Origin: Ephemerocybe angulata
Taxonomy: Eukaryota; Basidiomycota; Agaricomycetes; Agaricales; Psathyrellaceae
Direction: 5' to 3'
Assembly (NCBI GenBank): GCA_013368325.1
Contig: JAACJK010000011.1
Span: 62,001-126,000, forward strand
DNA: 64,000 bases
Shown piece by piece: positions 46,159 through 58,306 of this stretch. How positions within the stretch are numbered: the stretch's first letter is position 1; each line of letters begins with the position of its first letter. A model generated the notes under the pieces. It was given only the letters and a program-made list of their open reading frames with translations. It did not search any database and was not told the origin of the DNA. The translations under genes and the position numbers were made by a program.

Positions 46159-48557
46159 ATGCCAAAGAGGAAGGCACAGTCGCAGAAGAAGTCTGCACCA
46201 AGGAAGAAGGTTAAGCAGGATGGGAGCGCGACCACGACTCATACGGTGCGTACGACCTTTTCGATTGAGCCACTTCCGCGATACTGAACGCACTGATACC
46301 AGGAGGCTACCGATCAACAAACCGCGCAAGGCTCGGCCATCGCAGCACCTGTGGCGACCGCGACACCATCTACCGTACAACAAGAGGGCGAAGACGCTCC
46401 CGTGCCGACCCCAGTCAGCGAGGAAGCTTCCCAAGGCTCGAGCATCGCGCCACCTCTAGTGGCCGAGGCGGTGCTTACCGTACATCAAGAAGAAGAGGAA
46501 AGCGTGGAGGAATCTACCAGCGACCTGGATGCTCCAGCTACAGCTGAGAATGTTGAGAAGAAGGTGAGTCGAAGTGCATGTACGTGCACTATTGTTTACT
46601 AACAGTACTTCGCACTGTCCAGACCATTCTCGATCCCGATACACTCATGCGGATATTCTACGAGGTCATCCTCCGCGCTCCCTCCAAGCTCATCCCAGGA
46701 AATTTTGGCGCACCATGGCACTTCGCGGGGTACAAGCAGTCCGTCATCAACTGTTCGGCGCGTGCTACTCTTCGCAGCGTGTGTAAGCAGTGGGCGGACA
46801 TCATAGCGGATGAAATCAACCTGTGGAGGGACATCCACATCGACGGGAAACGTATACCCTCCCCTCCTAAGTGGTGGAATAATGGCCGTAATCCCAAGAA
46901 CTATATTGAACTACCTGAAGGCGAAGAGAGTTCTCTCCCAGTCGTGGACATTGTCGGCGAGATGCCAAGATCAGCTCTATCAGTCGAAAGAAGTCAGGAG
47001 TCGCCCATCAATCTTGTGCTGGTAGACCCAACGTACGACCCTGAGCCGGATTTCTTGGAGTCAGGGCGAGCATATTTGCCCCGGCCTGGATTGCTCGAGT
47101 TTCTCCATGGTGTCATGGATAAGCCGATGGTTGCCAGCCTATCTATCAGCACTGACGACGTGCATTTCGTGAAGGACCTGATCGATCCCGGGGTGTACTA
47201 CCTTTACGAACGAAGTATGCGTGACGATGAAGATGAAGTGGTGGAGCTTCCCAACGCCAAGAAGATATCACTCGCCTGCGATGGCGAAGAGACCGATCAT
47301 TTTGACCTCTCAAGACTTCCACCCTCCTCCACCGACACCTTTAACGGGGTCAGAACTCGAACGCAGCGTCGAATCGAAGAAACCAACGAGATCGAACATG
47401 CAAGGCTCAGGAGGAAGTTCAAAGTTTGGCCAAAGCTGCATACACTCCGGATCTGCACTAGGGACGAAGACTTAATGGATGATCATGAGCGATGCGCTTT
47501 CCCAGCGGAGCGCGCTCCGGCCCTCCGACACCTTGAGCTCGACCTCCACAACAAACACCCACTCTGGCTCTGGACTTTCCCATACCCTCAGCTTACCCAC
47601 CTTTCGCTTGCAACGAAAGAACCGGCTGTCCTTCTACTCGGCGTCATTGCTCGCTGCGTCTCACTCGAGAGCCTCACCATCACTTTGCGCCATTACGATC
47701 CTGAGGTAGATCCTACCCTCACAGTCGAGCGCATTGTACTTTCTCTCCTGAACAAGCTGTCTGTTCAAATTGACGTGTCCGGTACTGGAGATCCCAAAGT
47801 CGGACGGCCCTTCCTCGACCACATCAGCACGCCTCGCCTCCAGTCGCTCGAGGTCATCACCCGCAATGTCGATAGAGCATATCCCATCATCCATCTCCTT
47901 AGGCGATCGCAGTGCCAGCTCCGCGAACTTCGCCTCGACTTCTATGCCTCGGTCTTGGATCCATGCGCAGAGCTGCGGACCTATATCTCACCCGAAGACA
48001 GGTTCAATCTCCCCGAGCTTCTTCACTTTGTCTCGCCCGCACTAGAGAAACTCGCAATTCAATCTGGGCAGATGGACGGCTCATGGCTCGAACAGTTCTC
48101 AGCGCCACATCTCCAGAAGATCACAGTGCTCTGTTTTGGGATCGAGCAGGAGACCTACAAGGGCAAGGAAATAGACGATGTCCACGGCGCGGCCCACGAT
48201 CTTGCTCTCTATGTTCTGCGGTGGGCGGAGAAGCGGATGAAGGGCGCGACAGAAGAGGAGAAATCGAAACTACGCGTCGAATATCTGGCTGGACGGTCCT
48301 CCAGTGGGGTACCGTACCGCCATGGCGACGGTGCCGACGTTTTTTATGGAAAGAGTATCTACGGCAAGTGTGGGAAAGCTCTGGGTCCCGATACCGTCGG
48401 TTTAATGCTCTCCAGGATTCGCGCCCTGGGTGGAAATATCGACGCGTGGTGGACGACGATCAAGAGGTACAGTGGGGAGCAGATGATGGACTGGATCAAG
48501 CAGAATGAAAAAGATGAGCCACGACCGAGTCCTGACTACATGATGAGGAGATGGTAG
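46159..48557 (+). CDS. F-box / leucine-rich-repeat-like protein (subfamily B, copy 2, intact)
   Basis: Exons 46159-46245, 46303-46563 and 46623-48557 join to 760 residues. The N-terminus is basic (MPKRKAQSQKKSAPRKKVKQ). An 87-residue Ala/Glu/Thr-rich linker is followed by the F-box-like ILDPDTLMRIFYEVILRAP and then TLRSVCKQWADII. The remaining 600 residues show leucine-rich spacing (APALRHLELDL, LTHLSLA, VSLESLTITL, TPRLQSLEVI, LRELRLDF). Probably an SCF substrate receptor. This is the reference for the two damaged sisters at 32669 (frameshift) and 53636 (insertion). Confidence 0.87.
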
Positions 48558-48961
48558 GACCTGGGATAGCCTGATGAGCCATTCGATTTGTATTTGAGGT
48601 AGCATAATCGTGTTGTAGGCGGAGGAGTAATCTACAGATTCACATCATTCGACCAAATCTACTCGCCTCATTCAGATTAAAAGAGAACCCTCATTGCAGT
48701 TTTTCAACCTCACCGTCATCGAGCATCCGGGTTCCAAGCCCCTTATCTTGAACTGCAGTGTACACGATTGCTGGTGGAAGCATCGTTGTCACGCGGATGT
48801 TCAAGTAGTCCTGATTTTGATAGACCCGGAAGCAATACACCTGTTCACTCTCAACCACCACCTTGTGTAGTCGCCATCTCCCTTCCGCGAGACGACATTC
48901 AGGTGAGTACTAACTTCGCATGGGAGCCTCGCAAAAGGTTAATACGGGGCCACAGAAGGTA

Positions 48962-51050
48962 ATGCCGGCACGAAACAAAGCGAAGAAAGCACGCACCGAA
49001 GCGCCGTCGACCAGCAAAATCGTCGCGAGCCCTAAGCCTGTATGTGACCTACATCCCCCGCATCGCGTTGGCAGTTCCACTTACCTGTATGCAGGTATCA
49101 AACAGCACCACAGACGCGCAGACTAAGAAAGAGAAGGGGATTTGGGGGATTGGAGCAGATGGTGTAAACGTAAGCATATTCACTACAGTTACGAAGGCCG
49201 TCCATGATTCTAAACTATCTGTATAGCCATGCTACATAGAATGTGTCCCGACCGAGATTCTCGACATTATGATCAAGCTGTTGATCACCAACCAAACCCC
49301 TAACCAGTCCGGACGTGGGCTGCAGATCGATCGCACAGTCCACGCCGGCTTCACGTCTGCGCCAGTCGACAAAGTCGCGCATCACAGGCTTCGCTCCGTG
49401 TGTAGAAACTGGGCCAAGGCCATCGATGAGACCCTTCGCGAGGTTCACTTTGACGGCAATCGTGCACCAGGTCCTATGTTTCGATGGGACGAGAACATGC
49501 TGGAGGAGGAGATTCGAGTGTCTGCTTTGATAGACGATAATGTGGACGAGATCATCCCGGACGAGGTGCGACGGACGCGGCTCGACCTCGAGCGTATTCC
49601 CGCAGGAGTATCAATCAACTTGACGTTGATAAAGCCCAGATACGACGCGGACCCAGAGCCCAAGAGCTCGAGTCGACCAGGAGCGGGGCTGATGAGGCCC
49701 GGCGTGACCAACATGGTTAACTCGGTCGACAAACGAGACATTGCGAGCCTCACCATCTACGATGACTGTGACAGTGCATGGGTTCAGCACTTACTCGACG
49801 ACGAAGGAGAAGAGCCAGACCAGCTCTGGCATGATGAGGATCTAGCGGAAGCGATCGCTATCATGAAGAACTTCCACGATGTCTACCAGAAGATGTGCGC
49901 CAGGCAGCCGCAGCCACCCAAGGCATGTCGGACACGCAGACAGATCCGCCGGCAGGTCGCCCTTGCGAAAGAAGAAGACGAGAAGGTCTGGAAAAAGCTA
50001 CACACATTGCGTCTCATGTTCTCGGGTCGCTTTTCCACCGACACGATCTTCGCCCAGCTCTCCCCGCTCAAATTCCCTGCCCTACGCTGCGCGGAGCTCC
50101 ACCTTTCCAGGGACGATCCCCTGCACCTCTGGGTTCTTCCCTATTCTCAGATCACGCACCTCACGCTGGGATCTCACACTTCAAACTTCATACTCCTCTC
50201 GATGCTGAAGCTCGCTCGACTTTCACTGGAATCTCTCAGTGTGCGTTTGCTTTCGGAGTATGAAGGATGGTCTGGCAAGTACGAGCGTCAAGAGCCATGC
50301 ATCGACTTTCCAAAGCTCCAAGTACTGCGCGTCTACCGCAAGACGACACATAAAAAATTCGAACAGTTTCTTGACGCCCTCGAATGCCCGAACCTTCGAA
50401 CGTTCGACATAACCGCAGAAATAAGTGGTAACGGATCCCTCACTCCAGCCGCGAGGTTCATCAAGCGATCCGGGTGCGCCCTTCGCGAATTGTACATCGA
50501 CACAGAAGATCGCCGTTCACTCAGCGATAGTACAGCACTGGAGGCATTGATGAGAGGCCACTCCGATGCTTTGGAGGTCCTCCACTTGGTCAGCGGTCTC
50601 CTTCCTTTCGATTGGCTGGATGATCTCACCGCTCCGCACTTGAGAGAGCTTGATTTCCTCTGCTTTGGGATCAACGATCGGAATCTTGACCCATACTCGG
50701 GAAAAACCCCCAAACCCGAAGCACGGGATTTTGCACTGCGTCTATTCCGTTGGATCCAGAATTGGGCGACCGGTGGAGGCCTTGATACCCAGGACTACAA
50801 GAGTCGCCACTCGCAGCTCGCAGTCCGCTTCTGCGCCGCCCCACACGATGGATACTACGAATTCTACGATGATTGCCGAACTGATTATCTGGATGCAGTA
50901 TCGCCACCCCGAGCAATTGAATCCATACAGAACGAGTTGGTAGGAGCGGGAATAAAGGCTGAGGTTGAGTGGTGGGTGAATAGGTGGGATGTGTCTGCCT
51001 ACAATGCCGAGCGACTTTCCGAGCAGGAGAAGGTTGAAGCGAAACAGTAG
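48962..51050 (+). CDS. F-box / leucine-rich-repeat-like protein (subfamily A, copy 2)
   Basis: Exons 48962-49039, 49095-49169 and 49227-51050 give 658 residues; an upstream in-frame ATG at 48920 is possible but not shared with the sister. It aligns throughout with the minus-strand gene at 12374-14502: basic start, GIGADGVN, then YIECVPTEILDIMIKLL (F-box-like), HHRLRSVCRNWAKAI, and leucine-rich segments such as LARLSLESLSV and FPKLQVLRV. Both introns are in identical positions. The long (TG)n-encoded His/Thr insertion of the sister is absent here. Likely SCF adaptor. Confidence 0.86.
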
Positions 51051-51237
51051 TCAATACCTTTAGTTTATATCCTGCGATTGGCATACCCGCTACTGAACCT
51101 TAATATCATTCCTACGAAGAGCTGCAGCAACACAGTCTAGCTCGCAAAGCTCAATGGACAATTCGAAAGGGGTGGCAAAATAAAGTTGATACAAGTACTA
51201 ATGCTGATATTTCTCCTTACACCGTTACATGCACACA

Positions 51238-53053
51238 CTAATCCTGATATTCCTCCTTCCATTCATCAGTGCACAGCTCTTCGTTGCATTCTCCACCAAA
51301 ACCAAAGTCGATAACGCTGAGCTTGCCTGTCTTATCTCTAACAACGTTTCGGCAGTGTAGGTCATGATGATGGAGACCCGAATTGTGGATACTGTCGATC
51401 ACGGGCTGCAGCGCTGCTCTAAGCGCAAGAAGGTCGTGAATAACTTGCGCGAACGCGGTGTGGAGATAACATACCGGTCGTTATGACTCAAGTCATTCAA
51501 ATTCGCCCCCTCGTTGGATGTAATTAGGAATGGGAGTCCGTCTTCTCTCCGAATTCCCTTTGCGTGCAGGATGGGAATACCATGACCCTGAAGCCTCCAT
51601 AGTCGTCGATAACACGCGAACTCCCTGTCGTAGCACTGTTTATCATAATACAGTTTTACGACGACGCGAGGTTGGGCATAAATGATAACGAGAGCGGTTT
51701 TGGACATGAATTCGCCCTCTGAATATGAAAGGGTAATGCCAAAGGGGAGGCGGATCATGAAGCTATGCACAATGTAAGGCATCAGCAGAAAGCGACGGAA
51801 GCATCGTATATGACCGTACCTCCAGTCCAAATCAAGAGTACCCGCACCAGGTAGCGTGAGGTTTGGAAACAGTTTCAGTGGTTTGATTACCACCATCGCT
51901 GCGGCTGAGAGTACCTGCGCAAGGGACGGTGACGTAGCCCAGATACTGGTTAATGAGGAGAATACCCCGGTGTTGGATCGTAGGGCATCACCAGCTCTCA
52001 TCCTAAAAGCCTCTGCCAGTGCGACCTGTTCCGGTGCACGTGCACGCCACTTCTCAGATACCTTCTCGTCGAGGTCGACGAGTGCAGAAAATACCATCGC
52101 CCAACACGCTTCGATGTAATGCACCCAATTCTTCTCATTCTGAATACACTCATGCCCTACTGATAAGCAAAAATGTCAGTGGATCACGACAGTTGGATAT
52201 AAACGCGCTCACAGTCTCCTTCGACAAACCCCTTGACTAAGTTAGATCCCACAGCGATACTGTGCGTCGCCTTACTATAGAAGCACGGGTAGAGATAAGC
52301 AGGTGGCTGGGAGAGACCCAACCAGACACATGGCTTCTCGGGAGTGAGGTTCGACTGTAGAATCGCTTGAGATGTCAACTAGAACCTTCTGTCAGTAGCA
52401 AGTCGCAAAGCGAGCGGTGGAGTACAGACTTGACCTAGTATCTGGCTGGGTTCAGTCGCCCTCTCGTTCTCACCAAACCTCCTCAACACGCCATCAGCAT
52501 ATGTGCCGCACGGCTTCATTTCGATTACCATCTGGTGGCCGCAGAAGTCATCCTCTCTGGGAGCCCGGACATCCTCTCTCTTCAAGACAACGTCCAGGTC
52601 ACCCCCATTCGAGCGCTCAAGGTGCTCTATAACCGACCATCGACGGCCACCCAGCCCATCGTCGAGACCGTCAGTAATTAGTCCGATAAAGAACTCCATA
52701 AGAGGTGCGATAACGAGCTTGGTGATCTCCTTCTCCGTCGCCGAGCTGGTCCTCGGGGTATTGCGTAGGCGGCTGAGACAGAGCCTCAAATCCTCCGAAA
52801 CATCGATTTCAAGTGCCAAGAACTCATCCGTGAGCATCAGCTCTGAGGAGGTGAAGTCGACCCTCCTGGCCGGAGGGTGTGTGCTTCCAGTCGAACCCCT
52901 GCTTTCGTTTACCTCAGGATCCAGGTCCGATAGCGCCCTTCCGATAAAGGGGCGAACTCGGGCAAGGATTTGGCCGATAGTCGCTCTGTCAGGAGAAGAG
53001 TCAGTGAGCTTTGAGCGGTCGAGTCGAACATAATCCAAGAGCGGGGTGTGCAT
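51238..53053 (-). CDS. Nuclease-like / protein-kinase fusion (FunK1-like)
   Basis: Five minus-strand exons: 52430-53053, 52213-52378, 51820-52156, 51475-51762 and 51238-51418, joining to 531 residues. The N-terminal half includes GDLDVVLK about 20 residues before VIEMKP, a D..ExK pattern typical of PD-(D/E)xK nuclease folds. The C-terminal half looks like a small, diverged kinase: VVVKLYYDK (candidate ATP lysine), catalytic loop HHHDLHCRN and VIDFGFG. The chain ends soon after the DFG motif, so the C-lobe is very short. FunK1 kinases are expanded in multicellular basidiomycetes; the nuclease-like reading of the first half is inference. No signal peptide is seen. Confidence 0.72.
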
Positions 53054-53635
53054 GGGAGTTGACGTGTTGACGAAAAGGGCTTGAATCCGAACCTAGTCGT
53101 ATGTGTCACATTCAGCGGTCTTTGCACGTGTATGCACCTATGTGGTTGTGTATTACCCAGATATCGATTATTGCAAAGAGGTATGCCGAGTCCTGCTCTG
53201 GATCTGTTACTCTTGAGTCATAATAGTATTAGGCTCACCATTAAGTAGGTCTAGATTGCGAATTAACTAACTTCTTTGCTCACGCACTCGGTGACTTTCC
53301 AATATTTTCGATTCAACACAGCAGCCTCAATACGTTAACGTGCTCAAACATGAAGTACCACTACAGCAATAGCAATAGCCTAAGCACAATCTTCGCTTAA
53401 CAGTCTATACAATGGACTATCGCGCGCATTCGGAGTTCCAAGCAATACCCCGAACGGGAGGGTGGGCTAAGGGTGGGTCGCCAAATTCGAATCACGGGAT
53501 TCATATCCCGATCTGGGCGATATACACTTGTTTGTTTAATTGTAAGATGCCACACGAGGCGACGTTGAAGGTCCGAACACACACGCGTCTTGTTCTTCAA
53601 CCACCACCATTTATATTCCCTTCACGCGTCTCACT
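53054..53635. other. Divergent intergenic region
   Basis: Lies between the minus-strand kinase fusion and the plus-strand third F-box gene. No RNA gene or element recognised. Confidence 0.5.
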
Positions 53636-54232
53636 ATGCCAGAAAAGAGGAAGGCTTCGTCGCAGAAGAAACCTGTACCGAGAAAGAAGGTCAAGCAGGA
53701 TGGGAACGCAGCCACAGCTCCGAGTCATATGGTCAGTAGGCACTTTACAATAGGGCCAGCATCACACTCATCTTCTTGTAACTAGGAAACAACCCAGCAG
53801 CAATCTGCGCAAGACGCAGCCAACGCAGCACCGGCAGCGATGGGGACACCAACTACTGTACCGGAGGGCGAAGGGGCTACAATCCCGACGTCAGTTACCA
53901 AGCAGGCTACTCAAGACACAAATACCGCAGCACTGACAGTAGCCGAAAGCGCATCTACTGTACAGCAGGAGAGCGAGGATACCGCCCAAGTCGCGAACAG
54001 CTCGGAGATAGTCATCTTGGATACATCTGGGGCTCTTGAGAAGAAGGTGAGTCCGGCTGCATGACTGCGCGCGCGATTTTTGACACCCCAGACTACGATA
54101 TAGACCTGTTTTATCGCAAATCTGGATACAGATACACTAATTCGGATATTCTATGAGGCGATCCTACGCGTTCCTCCCAATTCGACTCCAGGCCAGTTTG
54201 GTACACCATGGCACTTCAACGGGTTTAAGCAC

Positions 54233-55992
54233 ATCAGGAAAAGGCCAGACGCGTGGGGAGCGTGGGGCCCGTGGCAGGCGCGTCTGATCGTGGAGGGAAC
54301 ACCGCCACGCCTGCCCACGCCATCAATTCGCTGCCCACGCTCGGCGATCACACCACGGCGTCCACGCCTCCACGGAGGAGAACATGGAAATATAGTCTGC
54401 TACAGTACAGAAAGGGTAGACTCCTATTCTCTTGGACTATTTGGAGTATATACAGGTCCTGGCTGTTCTATAATGTTCACTTTTTGAGGAAACCACAGCA
54501 GACCTAATGAGAAACATGTCTGTTTTGTGCGTTTGTGAGTGTAATCCAGTTCCTAAACATTCATTTACAGGGACATGGACAGGTTAATAAGAGTTGTGTA
54601 CTTTAATTTAACGGTGGGTACGCCAGAAAGTGGATGACTTTCCGCAGGATGTCTCCAACAGCAGATAGCCGTCGGATTTACACCTTTGTAAGGAAGGTCG
54701 GAGATGATGGCACGGTTTGTTCGAGGAGAATTTGTTTGTAGAGGCCTCTGGAGGCCTCTACAAACATCGAAGTTTGTGTTGGCCTTAAGCGCGGCCATAT
54801 CACTCCACCTTCCTTCCTCGTACTCGGCCATCACGGCTTCCTCAGAAATATGTTTTGTTGAGCGGTTTGTTTTGTGTCAGAGGCCTGCGGAAAGTCATCC
54901 AGTGATTGCCAAAGAGATGTCGAGCCTCGAAGCCCGATTTCGCGCGAATACCACAAGTTCGTTCGAACTCCGATTGGTAATCCGCGCACACGTGACGGAA
55001 TCAAATTTCCGGGTGCGCGCGGACATCTCTGGCTTTTCCCCAACCATCATCATCGTCGCTCCCCACCCCCGTTCTCCTTTCCCCCTTGTGTAGTCACAAC
55101 GCTGGATGGTTTATGCCATCTGTAAGTGCTTCCTACCTTTCTTTTCTTTATACCGTTGCTTATCGTCGAAATCTAGCCCGCCATCCAAGTCGATCTTGAT
55201 TGCCATGGGATGGGTACGTTATCTGTGGGTTATCGACGCGTTCAAAGGCCATCATCCGCTAATTCTCCCTCTTCAAGTCTTCGATCGAAGACTGTAGCGA
55301 TACTACCGCAAGCCTTCCTTCCCTCACTACGTGTACACTGACGCGATCCAGCCATTGGCAAGTCCCCGAAGGTCAGTGCCGTTTTTGTGCCCCTTGACAA
55401 TCTTCTGACTTTCTCCATGCCTCACAGTGCCTCGAACCCCCTCGGCCTTTGTCTGTGTCACCTCGCTATTCCCCTCTGTCCCAAAATGGCGTCTCCCTGG
55501 ACCTGGTACGTCTATTATCACGCTGTAGCGATTACCTTGCTGACTCGACATCTCTTGTAGAATCTCCGAGTTATGGCTAGTAAATGCCGCGATCCGACCG
55601 ACTGTTCATCTATATCGTTCGGCGTTGACGCTCACAAGAAGGTGGTTTGGTTGGTAATTGTAGATAGCACATTCAGGATGTTTCGATGTATTACTGTAGT
55701 AGTTAGACTCCTGAATATAACAAATTTACCATGTCATCAATGAATATGAGTGAATAGCGACCGAAAATCGGATTGTGAATTGGCGTGGGCGACCGTGGAG
55801 AGGTGTGGTGGGTAGCGTGGAAGGCGTGGTGAGCGCCGTGGGGGCATCGTGGAGAGCGTGGCCCACGCTGCCCACGGCGAAGCGTGGTGCCACGTTCCAT
55901 CGTGATCAACGCTATTCCTCGTGGGCCCACGGTGATCGTGGACGCGTGATGGCCGTGACCCACGGCTCCCACGCGTCTGGCCTTTTCCTGAT
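54233..55992. mobile_element. 1.76-kb TIR element with CGTGG-rich subterminal repeats, inserted in the F-box gene
   Basis: The ends are inverted repeats: ATCAGGAAAAGGCCAGACGC from 54233 and its exact inverse ending at 55992, extending imperfectly further in. The duplicated flank is GCAC (54229-54232 and 55993-55996). About 130 bp at the left and 240 bp at the right are packed with CGTGG / CCACG motifs in both orientations, like clustered transposase-binding sites. No transposase gene is visible, so it is nonautonomous. A MITE is nested at 54631-54901. Confidence 0.82.
54631..54901. mobile_element. MITE-like TIR element, copy 2 (nested)
   Basis: 271 bp, same TIRs and internal palindrome as copy 1 at 4462-4865, nearly identical where they align, but lacking about 130 bp next to the left TIR. 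It lies inside the larger element at 54233-55992. Confidence 0.82.
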
Positions 55993-57787
55993 GCACCCTG
56001 TCATTTATTGTGCCACACGCGCTACTCTTCGGAGTGTGTGTAAGCAGTGGGCGGACCTCATATCCGATGCAATCAACCTATGGAGGGACATTCACATTGA
56101 CGGACAACGTATTCCCTCCCCGGCCAAGTGGTGGCGGAAGGGATGGAGACCAGATCCTCAGAACTATTCAGACCTAGAACCTAACGAGGCCCAGTTTCTC
56201 TTACCAGTCGTGGACATCGTCGGTGAGATGCCTAGAGCTTCTTTATCGGTCAAGCGAAGTCAGGAGTCCACCATCAACCTTGTACTGGTCGACCCGACAT
56301 ATGACCCAATGCCACGGCTCACAGATTTCGGACGACCATTCTTGCCTCGACCCGGGATTCTCGAATTTCTTCATGGTGCTATGGATGAACCGATGATTGG
56401 GAGTTTGTCCATCAGCACTGAAGATATCCATTTTGTCAAGGATCTGTTTGATCCAGGGGTCTATCTAGACGGGCGATGGGTAGTTGAGAGGAAAATGGAA
56501 ACGTGGACCGTCGCCGAGCTCATATCACTCGCGTGCGATGGCGAAGAAGCAGACCGTTTTGACCTCTCTACCCCTCCTCCCTCCACTGGCGATACCTTCA
56601 ACGGCATCAGAACTCGGACACAGCGTCGAACCGAAGAAACCAACGAAATCGAACATGCAAGGCTTAGGAAGAAGTTCAAAGTATGGCCAGAGCTACATAC
56701 TCTCCGCATCCGGACAAGGGATCCAGGCTGGATGTTAGATCAGCAGCGATGCGCTCTTCCTGCGGAGCGAGCTCCGGCCCTCCGCCACCTTGAGCTCGAG
56801 CTCTTTCACGAGCACCCACTCTGGCTCTGGACATTCCCATACGCCCAGCTCACACATCTCACGCTTGCAACTGAAGAGTCGAGCGACTTCCTACTCGGCA
56901 TCATCGCTCGCTGCACCTCACTGGAGAGCCTCGTTATCACTTTGCGCACATGGACTCGGGACGATACAGAGTCTACGCTCACTTTCGACCCCGAGCACGT
57001 TTTACTTTCCCTCCTCAGAAGCTTATCCATTCAAATCGACGCACCTCGCACCAGTGATCACAAATTTGGAAGACGTTTTCTCGACAGCATCAACACGCCC
57101 CGCCTCCAGTCCCTTGAGGTCATCAGCCGCAACGTTAACAGAGCATATCCCATCCTCCATCTCCTCAAGCGTTCTCAATGTCAGCTCCTGGATCTTCGCC
57201 TCGACTTTTCATCCTCGGTCCTGGATGCGAGACGGAGTCGTGTTCCGAAAGAAGAGAGGTTCAATCTCCAGGAGCTCCTCTACTTTGTCTCGCCCACTGT
57301 GGAGAACTTCGCGATTCAATCAGGATTAATGAACTGCTCGTGGTTTGAAGATTTTTCAGCGCCAAATCTCCAGAACATAACCATGCTCTGTTTTGGAATC
57401 GAGGAGGACTTTCTCGGGTACAAATACATCGATGATAACGCTCAGAAGGTTGCGCTCCATGTTCTGCGGTGGGCCGAGAAGTGGATGAAGGGAGCCTCAG
57501 AGGAGGAGAAACGGAAACGAAGGATTGAATTTGTGGCTGGCCCAGCCTTGGTTCGTGGAACCGACGGTACCGACGTTTTCTATGGAAACGCTATGTCGGG
57601 TAAGTGCGACCAGGTTCCCTGCCCTGATACCATCAACGTACTGGTATCTCGAATTCGCGCCATGGGAGGAAAGATTGAGATGTTGTGGGTGACGTCCAGA
57701 GAGCTCACTGAAGAGGAGTTAAAGGCCTACTATGAACAGAAAAAGGAAGAGCCACGTTCGACCCGTCGAGATACGATGAGGTGGTAG

Positions 57788-58306
57788 GCCAAGCAATTCC
57801 TCGACACTGCTTTTGTATTTTGATGACAGATGTAGGGTAGTTTAGCGCTGAGATGAACCGCGGTACGGCACCCTCTGTATGGCTCTTATATTCTACATTT
57901 TCAAAATCCACATCATCATGCCAATTACATTCAGCCCATCCTTGAGTATAGACATCCGAACCCCACATTGCTGTAGTATTATATCTGTGGCCATTCTTCA
58001 AGGGAACCTTGAACACACCTACCCACTTATCCCCCTAATTGCATCGGCAAACCTAAGCCAGCGAATGCTTCCTGGAGTCTTTTGACATATACATCTGAGC
58101 TTAATTGAATTGAGTAAATCGAAGGATTCCTAGTACTAGGGTAGGATTCATATGGTAAGATCTGTCTAGGATGCAAACGTCGATAGTTTACGAAGAACGA
58201 TGTAACAAAGGTAGAACAGATAGCTGGGCATGCATGTGGAAACGACCAACGTTGTACGCCTGAGAAAGCATAGTAGAAATTATGGAGGGTGGAATCCAGA
58301 AATTCG
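57788..58306. other. Convergent intergenic region
   Basis: 3' flanks of the third F-box gene and of the next minus-strand gene; no gene supported. Confidence 0.5.

Larger units (their letters stand above)
43401..48697 (+). repeat. Segmental duplication, right copy
   Basis: Collinear partner of 28233-35220, without the TIR element and with all three genes intact, so it is the better proxy for the ancestral arrangement. Confidence 0.88.
53636..57787 (+). pseudogene. F-box / LRR-like gene, subfamily B copy 3, split by a TIR element
   Basis: Exons 53636-53731 and 53786-54046 match copies 1 and 2. The last exon starts at 54104 (FIANLDTDTLIRIFYEAIL) and is cut at 54232 by a 1760-bp element. Coding resumes at 55997 with VIYCATRATLRSVCKQWADL and runs open to 57787. 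Host sequence on the two sides is in frame across one copy of the 4-bp target, so the interruption is the only obvious lesion. As it stands the upstream part reads into the element and stops at about 54486-54488. The downstream part could be translated only from a start inside the element (the open frame begins at 55775). Confidence 0.85.

Noticed and set aside
53480..53530. Possible tRNA T-arm (TTCGAATC)
   Set aside because: No matching acceptor, D or anticodon arms nearby.
55775..57787. Single 670-codon frame taken as a complete gene
   Set aside because: The first 74 codons lie in the transposable element; comparison with two paralogs shows that the real upstream exons are at 53636-54232.
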